This document shows, in pieces, positions 44,229-52,435 of a stretch of DNA of 64,000 nucleotides (the stretch's first letter is position 1; each line of letters opens with the position of its first letter). The position numbers were made by a program, and so were the translations under genes. Below the pieces are notes generated by a model. It had not been told where the DNA came from, made no database searches, and saw only the letters and a program-made list of their open reading frames with translations. The stretch spans positions 1-64,000 of the forward strand of contig NZ_JBLXEC010000014.1 of the NCBI RefSeq assembly GCF_048263515.1, read 5' to 3'. This stretch comes from Marinovum sp048263515. Lineage in GTDB: Bacteria; Pseudomonadota; Alphaproteobacteria; Rhodobacterales; Rhodobacteraceae.

Positions 44229-45056
44229 TCAGGCCCAGAGCGCGTCGGCGTGGAAGGCGACATGCTCTTCCATGAAGCTCGACACAAAGAAATAGCTGTG
44301 GTCATAGCCCTTCTGCATCCGCAGTGTATGCGGCACGCGCTTCTCGGCCATCGCCTGGGCCAGGGCCTCGGTCTTCAGCAGGTCGCCGAACTGGTCGGCG
44401 GTGCCGGTGTCGATAAGCACCGGCGCGTCGATGCCGTCCTGGCGCATCAGGCGCGCGGCGTCATGCGCCTCCCAGTCGGCATCCTCGCCGAGATATGCGG
44501 TGAACTGCTTGCGGCCCCAGTCGCTGTCCGACGGGTTGCAGATCGGCGAAAAGGCCGAGACGCTGGTGTAGCGGCCGGGGGTCTTCATCGCCAGCGTCAG
44601 CGCGCCATGGCCGCCCATGGAATGGCCCATGATCGACTGGCGCTCCTCGTCGACGTCGAACTTCGAGGCCAGCAGGCGCGGCAGCTCGTCGGTGATGTAG
44701 CTCTCCATCCGGTAATGGCCGGCCCAGGGGTCCTGGGTGGCGTCGATGTAGAACCCCGCGCCCTGGCCCAGGTCGTAGGCGCTGTCATCGGCCACGCCTT
44801 CGCCGCGTGGCGAGGTGTCGGGAAAGACCATGGCGACGCCCTGTTCGGCGCACCAGGCCTGGGCGCCGGCCTTGGTCATGGCGTTCTCGTGCGTGCAGGT
44901 GAGCCCCGAGAGATACCAGATCAGCGGCACCGGCGCGTCCTCGGCCTGGGGGGGCAGGTAGAGACCAAAGGTCATGTCGCAGCCACAGATCTCGGAAGCA
45001 TGGGTGGCAACAATCTGGCGGCCGTCAAAGGCGCGGTTTTCAGCGGTGATGTCCAT
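44229..45056 (-). CDS. fghA: S-formylglutathione hydrolase
   Basis: This enzyme cleaves S-formylglutathione to formate and glutathione, the second step of glutathione-dependent formaldehyde oxidation. The 275-residue esterase-D protein has the nucleophile in IMGHSMGGHGAL, the aspartate near VLIDTGTADQF and the histidine in GYDHSYFF. The oxyanion region YLSGLTCTHEN is intact. The enzyme for the preceding step, class III alcohol dehydrogenase, lies at 50.8-51.9 kb on the same strand but in a separate unit. Confidence 0.94.
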   Translation of the reverse strand: MDITAENRAFDGRQIVATHASEICGCDMTFGLYLPPQAEDAPVPLIWYLSGLTCTHENAMTKAGAQAWCAEQGVAMVFPDTSPRGEGVADDSAYDLGQGAGFYIDATQDPWAGHYRMESYITDELPRLLASKFDVDEERQSIMGHSMGGHGALTLAMKTPGRYTSVSAFSPICNPSDSDWGRKQFTAYLGEDADWEAHDAARLMRQDGIDAPVLIDTGTADQFGDLLKTEALAQAMAEKRVPHTLRMQKGYDHSYFFVSSFMEEHVAFHADALWA

Positions 45057-45087
45057 GGCAGGGCCTTTCGCGTGGGAAGAGTTTCAT

Positions 45088-45120
45088 GCCTCCGGCGGAG
45101 ATATTTTCAAACAGAAGAAG
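45088..45120 (+). repeat. Short intergenic motif, copy 3 (CCGGCGGAGATATTTTC...AGAAGAAG)
   Basis: CTCCGGCGGAGATATTTTCA followed by AACAGAAGAAG, just upstream of fghA. Compare 11413-11442 and 11493-11520. Confidence 0.5.
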
Positions 45121-45137
45121 TGCGCGGCCTGTGCAAG

Positions 45138-46067
45138 TCAAGCGCCGGAGACCCAGGCGATGACGTAGGGCAGGGTGAGGATCGAGGCGGCGGTGGAGAA
45201 CAGGATCGCCGCCGAGACCCGGTGCGGCGCCACGCGGTAGTGCTGGGCGAGGATGTAGACGTTGCCCGCCACCGGCAGCGCCGAGGCGGACACGACGATG
45301 GTGGCGGTGAAGGGATCGAGCGGAAAGACCACCAGCACCGCAAAGGCCACCGCCGCCGGGTGCAGCACCAGCTTGCAGACACTGAGATAGCCCGCCACGG
45401 TGACCCGCTCGGCCGATTTCGAGGCCAGCGAGGCGCCGATGGCAAAGAGCGCGCCGGGCGTGGCGGCGCCGCCGAGGATGACAACGAACTCGTTCACCGG
45501 GTCCGGCAGCGGCGTGCCGAGCGAGGCCCAGCCCAGCCCCAGCACCATCGAGACGATCATCGGGTTCTTCAGAAGTCCCATGCCGACGGTGCCCAGCACC
45601 GCCAGCGACATTCGCCCGTCGCGCGCGCCGGTGATCAGGATCACGATCAGCGAGGAAAAGAAGATCAGGTCGACTGCCAGCACCATCATCAGCGGACCGA
45701 TGGCCGCCTCGCCAAAGAGCAGCACGAACATCGGCACGCCGAGAAAGCCGGTGTTGCCGATCACCGCGCATTGCGCCTCGACCGCGGTCTGCTCGAGCCC
45801 GATGCCGCGCGCCAGGCCGATGGCGGTGGCCAGCAGATAGACCGCGAGGCTGCCGGCGAGGTAGCCCAGCACCAGGCGGCTGTCCCAGATCTCGGCCAGC
45901 GAGAGGTTGGCGGAGAAGCGGAAGAGCATCGCCGAGAGGGCGAAGTAGAAGATGAACTTGGTGAGATAGGCGCTGGCTTCCTCGGTAAAGAACCGCGTCC
46001 TCGCGGCGCCGTAGCCGAGCGCGATGATCGCGAAAAAGGGGAGAGTCTTGAGGAAGATGGCCAGCAT
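45138..46067 (-). CDS. AEC family transporter (auxin efflux carrier type)
   Basis: A 309-residue membrane protein with about ten hydrophobic helices in two halves, starting MLAIFLKTLPFFAIIALGYG. The pattern, with AVIGNTGFLGVPMFVLLFGE in the first half and polar prolines in the second, is that of the AEC/BASS-like carriers. Family members export malate, malonate or similar acids. The substrate is not indicated by neighbours. Confidence 0.85.
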   Translation of the reverse strand: MLAIFLKTLPFFAIIALGYGAARTRFFTEEASAYLTKFIFYFALSAMLFRFSANLSLAEIWDSRLVLGYLAGSLAVYLLATAIGLARGIGLEQTAVEAQCAVIGNTGFLGVPMFVLLFGEAAIGPLMMVLAVDLIFFSSLIVILITGARDGRMSLAVLGTVGMGLLKNPMIVSMVLGLGWASLGTPLPDPVNEFVVILGGAATPGALFAIGASLASKSAERVTVAGYLSVCKLVLHPAAVAFAVLVVFPLDPFTATIVVSASALPVAGNVYILAQHYRVAPHRVSAAILFSTAASILTLPYVIAWVSGA

Positions 46068-46133
46068 GGGGAAGGGGTATCACGTCGGCGGGCGAGGTCA
46101 ATTTGAAAGCGGCCCGCCGCTTCCGCGGCGGCC

Positions 46134-46214
46134 CGTCCCGGGCTCGACCCGGGACCTCGTCGGTTTGGAGCTTGATGGTTGGCGGTGAGGCCCCGGCGCG
46201 GGGGCCGGGGCGCG
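46134..46214. repeat. Short GC-rich palindromes upstream of the AEC gene
   Basis: GTCCCGGGCTCGACCCGGGA and GGCCCCGGCGCGGGGGCCGG. They lie between the AEC start and repeat copy A9. Confidence 0.6.
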
Positions 46215-46282
46215 GTGTGCGAAATGATGGGGCCTGCGCCCTTGCTGCCACGGACAGCCGCGACCCGCTCTTTCACCGCTCC

Positions 46283-46452
46283 AGCGCGTTAACAGCGGGC
46301 CAGAGGTCCGCCGCGCATCGCCGGGCCGCCCCTCGGCACGGCGATTTGGTAGACATAGGCGCGTCGCTCGGCGCTTCTTCGGATTTGGCGGGGATAAAGT
46401 GCTCTCGACCTGTCGTCGGATCGCCGTACCGCGGCCCGGCGAGGCGCGCGCG
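46283..46452 (+). repeat. Dispersed repeat type A, copy A9
   Basis: Leader AGCGCGTTAACAGCGG, left arm with GCGCATCGCCGGGCCGCC, core with TCGGATTTGGCGGGGATAAA, right arm GCGGCCCGGCGAGGCGCGCG. It lies downstream of mbfA, between genes transcribed in the same direction. Confidence 0.85.
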
Positions 46453-46473
46453 TAGAGGCGGGCGCCGCTTGTC

Positions 46474-47448
46474 TCACCCCGAGCCGATCAACACCCCGGC
46501 GGCAAAGACCAGCGCGCCGCCAAGCACCACCTGGAAGGTCGCCCGCAACATGGGCGTGTCCATGAAGCGGTTCTGAATCCAGGCGATCGCCCAGAGCTCG
46601 ACAAAGACCACGAGGATGGCGACGCTGGTGGCGGTCCAGAAATCCGGGATCAGATAGGGCAGGGCATGGCCGAGCCCGCCCAGAGTGGTCATCACGCCGG
46701 AGGCGATGCCGCGCTTGACCGGTGAGCCGCGGCCGGAGAGCTGGCCATCATCCGAGGCCGCCTCGGTGAAGCCCATGGAGATCCCTGCGCCCACCGAAGC
46801 CGCGAGACCGACGAGGAAGGTCGTCCAGGTGTCCTGGGTGGCAAAGGCGGTGGCGAAGATCGGCGCAAGGGTCGAGACCGAGCCGTCCATCAGCCCGGCC
46901 AACCCCGGCTGCACCCAGGTCAGCACGAAGCGGCGCCGCGCGGTGGCATCCTCGCTCTCGGCACTGGCACTGTCGAGGTGCTCCTGCTCCAGCCGTTCGG
47001 CGCTGTGCTGGTGGCCGGCCTCGGCCGCGGCAAGATCGCCCAGCAGTTTGCGGGTGGCGGCATCGCTGGCGCGCTGTGCGGCGGCGCTGTAGAAACGCTC
47101 GGCCTCCTGCTCCATCGCTGCCGCCTCTTCGCGGATGCGCTCGAGCCCGAGGTTCTCGACCAGCCAGACCGGGCGACGGGCATAGAAGCCCGCGACATGT
47201 TCGCGGCGGATCAGCGGAATGACCTCGCCAAAGCGCGCGCGATGGGCGTCGATCAGCTGCTGTCGGTGCTCGTCTTCCTCGGCAGCCATGCCGTCGAAGA
47301 CGCGGGCGGTGTCGGGGAAATCCTCGCGCAGCCGCTCGGCATACATCCGGTAGATGCGGGCGTCGTCTTCCTCGGAAGAGATCGCGAGGGCGAGAATCTC
47401 CTGTTCGGAGAGATCTGAGAAACGGCGTCTTTGGGTGAGAAATCGCAT
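46474..47448 (-). CDS. mbfA: Membrane-bound ferritin MbfA (rubrerythrin-VIT1 fusion, iron exporter)
   Basis: A 324-residue fusion. Residues 10-160 form a four-helix diiron domain with SSEEDDARIYRMYAER, AAEEDEHRQQL, EQEAERFYSAA and AAAEAGHQHSAERL. The rest (about 175-324) has five membrane helices of the VIT1/CCC1 iron-transporter type. This architecture is that of MbfA, which exports iron in Bradyrhizobium and Agrobacterium and is repressed by Irr. A perfect palindrome of the Irr type lies 12 bases upstream of the start, so the same control is likely here. Confidence 0.93.
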   Translation of the reverse strand: MRFLTQRRRFSDLSEQEILALAISSEEDDARIYRMYAERLREDFPDTARVFDGMAAEEDEHRQQLIDAHRARFGEVIPLIRREHVAGFYARRPVWLVENLGLERIREEAAAMEQEAERFYSAAAQRASDAATRKLLGDLAAAEAGHQHSAERLEQEHLDSASAESEDATARRRFVLTWVQPGLAGLMDGSVSTLAPIFATAFATQDTWTTFLVGLAASVGAGISMGFTEAASDDGQLSGRGSPVKRGIASGVMTTLGGLGHALPYLIPDFWTATSVAILVVFVELWAIAWIQNRFMDTPMLRATFQVVLGGALVFAAGVLIGSG

Positions 47449-47459
47449 GGGGTCTTCCC

Positions 47460-47478
47460 GTTTAGAATTGTTCTAAAC
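47460..47478. promoter_or_regulatory. ICE/Irr-type operator upstream of mbfA
   Basis: The 19-bp sequence GTTTAGAA TTG TTCTAAAC is a perfect inverted repeat. It matches the iron-control element form TTTAGAA-N3-TTCTAAA used by Irr in alphaproteobacteria. Its near edge is 12 bases from the mbfA ATG. Confidence 0.85.
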
Positions 47479-47530
47479 ATATCCGGGCAGGGCGGCTTGG
47501 CAAGGGGGTCCTGCCGGCGAAATGCCGCGG

Positions 47531-48373
47531 TCAGCCGCGTGTGACCGGGCGACCCTGTGCCATCAGCGCGGCAACACTGCCGTCTGCCATCGCCTGCTCG
47601 GCGTAGTGGAAGGTGCCTTGGGTCATGACCTCTTCCGCCGCGCGTTTCAGCGCACCCAGCGCGGCGCGGGCAAAGCTGCCGCCGACGCTGATCCGGCGCA
47701 CCCCGGCTTCGGCCAGCTCGCTCACGGTATAAGACGGCCCGCTGAGGCCCATGACCACGTTGACCGGCTTGTCGACCTCGGCGCAGACCGTCCGGATCGC
47801 ATCCAGATCGGGCAGGCCGGGGGCATAGAGCACATCCGCGCCGGCCTCGGAAAAGGCCTGCAGCCGGGTGATGGTGTCGGCGAGGTCGGGGCGACCCCAG
47901 AGGTAATTCTCGGCCCGCGCGGTCAGCAGGAAGGGCTGACCACGCGCGGCCTCGGCGGCGGCGGTGATGCGATCGCGGGCGAGGGAGAGATCGTGGATTG
48001 GCTGGCCGGGATCGCCGGTGGCATCCTCGATCGAGCCGCCGACGAGGCCGGTGGCGATGGCCTCGGTAATGGTGGTGGCGCAGGCCGCAGGCGCGGCGCC
48101 GAAGCCGTCCTCGAGATCGGCCGAGACCGGCAGTTCGGTCGCCGCGACGATGGCGGCCGCATTGGCGAGGATTTCGGCGCGGGTCAGGCAGGCGGCGCTG
48201 TCGCGCTTGCCCGTGGAAAAGGCATAGCCGGCGCTGGTGGTGGCCAGCGCGGCAAAGCCCAGCGACGCAAGGATGCGCGCTGATCCGGCATCCCAGGGAT
48301 TGGGGATGACAAAGGCGCCGGGACCTTGGTGCAGGGCGGCAAAGGCCTGATATTTCGCGCGTTGGTCTGTCAT
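47531..48373 (-). CDS. Isocitrate lyase/PEP mutase family protein
   Basis: A 280-residue TIM-barrel protein of the isocitrate lyase/phosphoenolpyruvate mutase superfamily. Conserved parts are IPNPWDAGSARILASLGF near the N-terminus, TTSAGYAFSTG, and PVSADLEDGFG with acidic metal ligands. The lyase cysteine motif KKCGH is absent, as in many small relatives such as oxaloacetate decarboxylases or methylisocitrate-like enzymes. Precise substrate unknown. The ATG at 48373 has GAGGAGG upstream. Confidence 0.87.
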   Translation of the reverse strand: MTDQRAKYQAFAALHQGPGAFVIPNPWDAGSARILASLGFAALATTSAGYAFSTGKRDSAACLTRAEILANAAAIVAATELPVSADLEDGFGAAPAACATTITEAIATGLVGGSIEDATGDPGQPIHDLSLARDRITAAAEAARGQPFLLTARAENYLWGRPDLADTITRLQAFSEAGADVLYAPGLPDLDAIRTVCAEVDKPVNVVMGLSGPSYTVSELAEAGVRRISVGGSFARAALGALKRAAEEVMTQGTFHYAEQAMADGSVAALMAQGRPVTRG

Positions 48374-48488
48374 GAGTTCCTCCTCGGCCAAGCCTAGCAG
48401 CGGGCGGCTGACCGCGCGACAGCCAATGCGGCGCAGCTTGAAACTGAACTGCCCGGTCTATACCTAAGGGAAAATGGGGAACGCAGAG

Positions 48489-49136
48489 ATGAGCTCAGAT
48501 GCCAGGCTGGCCGCGGGTGGCGAGACGCCGCAGGTGCGCCGAGGCCGCAAATTCGATCAGGTGCTGGCCGGCGCGCGCGACGTCTTTCTCGCGCATGGGT
48601 TCGAGGGCGCCTCGGTGGATGACATCGCCAGGGCGGCCGGGGTGTCGAAGGCGACGCTCTACAGCTATTTCCCTGACAAGCGGTTGCTGTTTTCCGAGGT
48701 AGCCTCCTGTGAATGCTGCCGGCAGGCGGACCATGCGATGACGGTGATCGACGCCTCGGCCCCGCCGCGCGAGGTGCTGGAGCATTGCGGCCGGCAGTTC
48801 CTGAGCTTCATCCTGTCGAAATTTGGCCAGTCGATCTTTCGCATCTGCGTGGCCGAGGCGGACCGGTTCCCGGACCTCGGCCGGCAGTTCTACAACTCCG
48901 GCCCAGCGGTGATGCATGCGGCGGTGCGCGATTACCTGCAGGAAGCCGTGGGCCGCGGCGAGCTGGAGATCGAGGATTTCGACCTGGCGGCCGACCAGTT
49001 CGCCGAGCTCTGCAAGGCCGATCTCTGGCCGCGGATGATCTTCAACGTCAGCACGGAGTTCGAACCGGAAGCGATCGACCGGGTGATCCTGGGCGCGGTC
49101 GAGACCTTCATGGCACGCTACGGCGCCAAGGGGTGA
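48489..49136 (+). CDS. TetR/AcrR family transcriptional regulator
   Basis: A 215-residue repressor. The N-terminal helix-turn-helix is ASVDDIARAAGVSKATLYSY near residue 42, followed by FPDKRLLF. The C-terminal ligand domain (TetR_C type) contains CECCRQADHA and ARYGAKG. The start may be this ATG, with GGGGAA 8 bases upstream, or an ATG five codons earlier at 48474. It is divergent from the PEP-mutase-like gene, a possible target. No clear operator was found. Confidence 0.88.
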   Translation: MSSDARLAAGGETPQVRRGRKFDQVLAGARDVFLAHGFEGASVDDIARAAGVSKATLYSYFPDKRLLFSEVASCECCRQADHAMTVIDASAPPREVLEHCGRQFLSFILSKFGQSIFRICVAEADRFPDLGRQFYNSGPAVMHAAVRDYLQEAVGRGELEIEDFDLAADQFAELCKADLWPRMIFNVSTEFEPEAIDRVILGAVETFMARYGAKG

Positions 49137-49143
49137 GCCGCGT

Positions 49144-49265
49144 GCCCCGGACGTGATCCGGGGCCTCAGGCGGTTGGCCAAGACATCCCGCGCCGCGCGC
49201 CCCGGACATGATCCGGGGCCTCAACCTGTGGGCCCAGAGGTCCCGGATCAAGTCCGGGACGGCGG
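49144..49265. repeat. Cluster of three GC-rich palindromes
   Basis: GCCCCGGACGTGATCCGGGG, CCCCGGACATGATCCGGGG and GGTCCCGGATCAAGTCCGGG within 122 bp, after the TetR gene. Confidence 0.75.
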
Positions 49266-49318
49266 TGTCCTTCAGTGGACGCGGCGAGCCTGTAATGGCC
49301 GTCGCGCGGCGGCGCGCC

Positions 49319-50023
49319 TCAGTCGACGCGGCGCACCATCAGTTGATTGCCGGCACCCTTGCGGGTCTCGAAGACCTTGAGCCGGGCCACAAGGTCGCTG
49401 AGCTTGCGGTGGCCGTAGGAGCGGGTGTCGAAATCCGGGTTGGCGGCGATGATGAACTGGCCGATCTGGCCCAGGGTGTACCATTCGTCGCCCTGTTCGA
49501 TGCCTTCCATCGCCTTGAAGATCAGGTTGCGGGCTTCGTCGAGTGGCCGGCTGGAGGGGGTCTCGCGCGGCTCTTCTTCGCCGAGGTTTTCGAGGAAGAT
49601 GAAGCGTTTGCAGGCCTTGCGGAAGGCATCGGGCGTCTTGCGCTGGCCCATGCCGTAGACCGCGAGGCCCTGTTCGCGGATGCGGCTGGCGAGCCGGGTG
49701 AAATCGCTGTCCGAAGAGACCAGGACAAAGCCGTCGAAGCGGCCCGAATGCAGCAGGTCCATGGCGTCGATCACCAGGGCGATGTCGCTGGCGTTCTTGC
49801 CCACGGTATTGGCGGGCTGGTGATGCGGGACAAGGCCGAATTCGGCCTGGACGCGGCTCCAGCCGGCCATCTGCTGCGAGGAGAAATCCCCGTAGCAGCG
49901 CCGGACGCTGGCTTCGCCCAAGGTGGCGATCTCGTCGAAGATCGCCTTGGTGTACTTGGGCGAGGTGTTGTCGGCGTCGATCAGGACGGCGAGCAGATTG
50001 GATGTGTTTGTGTTATCTGACAT
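49319..50023 (-). CDS. NYN domain protein with C-terminal OST-HTH-like domain (LabA/DUF88 type)
   Basis: A 234-residue protein. The PIN-like NYN nuclease fold has conserved aspartates in LAVLIDADNTSPKY, KNASDIALVIDAMDLL and FVLVSSDSDFTRL. A C-terminal domain (about 165-234, with WYTLGQIGQFIIAANPDFD) resembles the OST-HTH/LOTUS RNA-binding module. Proteins of this build are predicted ribonucleases or RNA-binding factors in bacteria. The target is unknown. The start MSDNTNTSNLLAV follows family style. Confidence 0.85.
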   Translation of the reverse strand: MSDNTNTSNLLAVLIDADNTSPKYTKAIFDEIATLGEASVRRCYGDFSSQQMAGWSRVQAEFGLVPHHQPANTVGKNASDIALVIDAMDLLHSGRFDGFVLVSSDSDFTRLASRIREQGLAVYGMGQRKTPDAFRKACKRFIFLENLGEEEPRETPSSRPLDEARNLIFKAMEGIEQGDEWYTLGQIGQFIIAANPDFDTRSYGHRKLSDLVARLKVFETRKGAGNQLMVRRVD

Positions 50024-50133
50024 GGGCGGAACATGGGGCCAAGCGGGGGCGGCGTCAAATCAATCCGGTGGGGATTTGGCGGGTTGTCGGGTGATTTCGC
50101 GTCGGGGGTGGCAGGGCCTGTGAATATGGCACC

Positions 50134-50322
50134 AGCGCGTTGACAGCGGCCAAAGGCCGCCGCGCGTCATGCCAGAGGCATGCCTTCGGCATGACGGGCT
50201 GCCTCCACGGCACGGCGATTTGGGTGACACAAGCGCGTTGATCAGGACTTTTCCGGATTTTGCTGAGATAAAGCGCTGCCGAATAACTGCGTATCGCCGC
50301 ACTGCGGCCCGGCGATACGCGC
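50134..50322 (+). repeat. Dispersed repeat type A, copy A10, with nested palindrome
   Basis: Left arm interrupted at about 50166-50196 by the small insert TCATGCCAGAGGCATGCC and its reverse half, as in A3. Core with CCGGATTTTGCTGAGATAAA, right arm GCGGCCCGGCGATACGCGC. First of three tandem copies in the gap before the ADH gene. Confidence 0.85.
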
Positions 50323-50390
50323 TCAGGTTAGCGCCTTGGCGCAAAAACGGGGCAGGTCGGATGCAATCAATTCCTCTGAGCAAAGCCCCA

Positions 50391-50557
50391 AGCGCGTTAA
50401 CAGCGGCCAAAGGCCGCCGCGCATCGCCGGGCCGCCCACCGGCACGGCGATTTGGCTGACCCAAGCGCGTCGCTCTGATCTATTCCGGATGTGGCTGGGA
50501 TAAAGCGCTGCCGAACCTCTGCAGATCGCCGCACCGCGGCCCGGCGATGCGCGGCTT
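50391..50557 (+). repeat. Dispersed repeat type A, copy A11
   Basis: Left arm gccgcgcatcgccgggccgc and right arm gcggcccggcgatgcgcggc form a perfect 20-bp inverted repeat around the core (CCGGATGTGGCTGGGATAAA). The clearest example of the family. Confidence 0.93.
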
Positions 50558-50565
50558 GCGCCTCT

Positions 50566-50712
50566 GACATGCCTTCCGCACGCGGGCCGCCCACCGGCAC
50601 GGCGATTTGGCTGACCCAAGCGCGTCGCTCTGGTCTATTCCGGATATGGCTGGGAAAAAGCGCTGCTGAACCTCTGCAGCTCGCCGCACCGCGGCCCGGC
50701 GGTGCGCGGCTT
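50566..50712 (+). repeat. Dispersed repeat type A, copy A12, left arm partly replaced
   Basis: Core and right arm closely follow A11 (CCGGATATGGCTGGGAAAAA), but the leader and most of the left arm are replaced by a short segment with CCTCTGACATGCCTTCCGCA. A recent tandem duplication of A11 that took in part of the nested palindrome is likely. Confidence 0.82.
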
Positions 50713-50765
50713 GCGAAGAATGCGCGGCTTGCGCAGAATGGGCGGGCTGAAGCCCGCCCGAAAGC

Positions 50766-51878
<1,113 letters not shown>

Positions 51879-52061
51879 CTTCGCTCTCCCTGACTGTGTG
51901 CCCAGACCCTGTGGCAAAGCCCTGCCGGGATCAAGGGCGGCCGCGGCGATTCGCAGAGCAGCCAGGCGGTTTTGCCGGGCAGGGTGAGACGGGCGCGGCT
52001 TTTCCCCGGCGCGTCAGGGGCGATCCGGTGTAGGGTGGCGCGGGTAGAGTGGGGGAATTTC

Positions 52062-52358
52062 ATGCAAGATGTCTTGTGTCGTGCCGGCGGGCTGTCGGTT
52101 GTGCTGTTGGGGCTGGCGGGCTGCCTGCCAGAGGGGCAGGGGCTGATGAAGGCGCCGCCGCGGGCCAGCGAGGCGCCGCATTGCGCGCCGGGCGTCTATG
52201 CCGGGATCGTCGGCGAACCGGTGGCAGCGGCCGACGAGGTGCCGTCGCCCAAGCGCATTCTCGGGCCGGGGCAGGCGCGGACGATGGATTACATCCCCGC
52301 GCGGACCAATATCGAGGTCGATGCCAAGGGCAAGATCACCCGGGTGTTCTGCGGCTGA
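52062..52358 (+). CDS. Peptidase inhibitor I78-like lipoprotein
   Basis: A 98-residue protein with a lipoprotein signal (LSVVLLGLAGC, cysteine near residue 20). The C-terminal part has the I78 inhibitor pattern: GEPVAAADEVPSPKRILGPG, then ARTMDYIPARTNIEVD, GKITRVFCG. I78 members are small serine-protease inhibitors. A membrane-anchored form may protect the envelope from proteases. The ATG at 52062 follows GGGGGAATT. It ends 77 bases before imuB on the same strand. Confidence 0.82.
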   Translation: MQDVLCRAGGLSVVLLGLAGCLPEGQGLMKAPPRASEAPHCAPGVYAGIVGEPVAAADEVPSPKRILGPGQARTMDYIPARTNIEVDAKGKITRVFCG

Positions 52359-52402
52359 GGTGCGGGCGGCTCGACTCCGGCGGGCGCAGGTGGTAGGCAT
52401 GA

Positions 52403-52417
52403 GAACATATAGCGAAC
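52403..52417. promoter_or_regulatory. LexA (SOS) box upstream of imuB
   Basis: The site reads GAAC-ATATAGC-GAAC, the alphaproteobacterial LexA pattern GAAC-N7-GAAC (its complement is GTTC-N7-GTTC). It ends 18 bases before the imuB ATG. Confidence 0.82.
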
Positions 52418-52435
52418 AAAGCTGCCTGTTCTGCC

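Noticed and set aside
50134..50712. Tandem copies A10-A12 as a CRISPR array
   Set aside because: The units are about 150-190 bp, imperfect, and not separated by unique spacers of even length. No cas genes are near.
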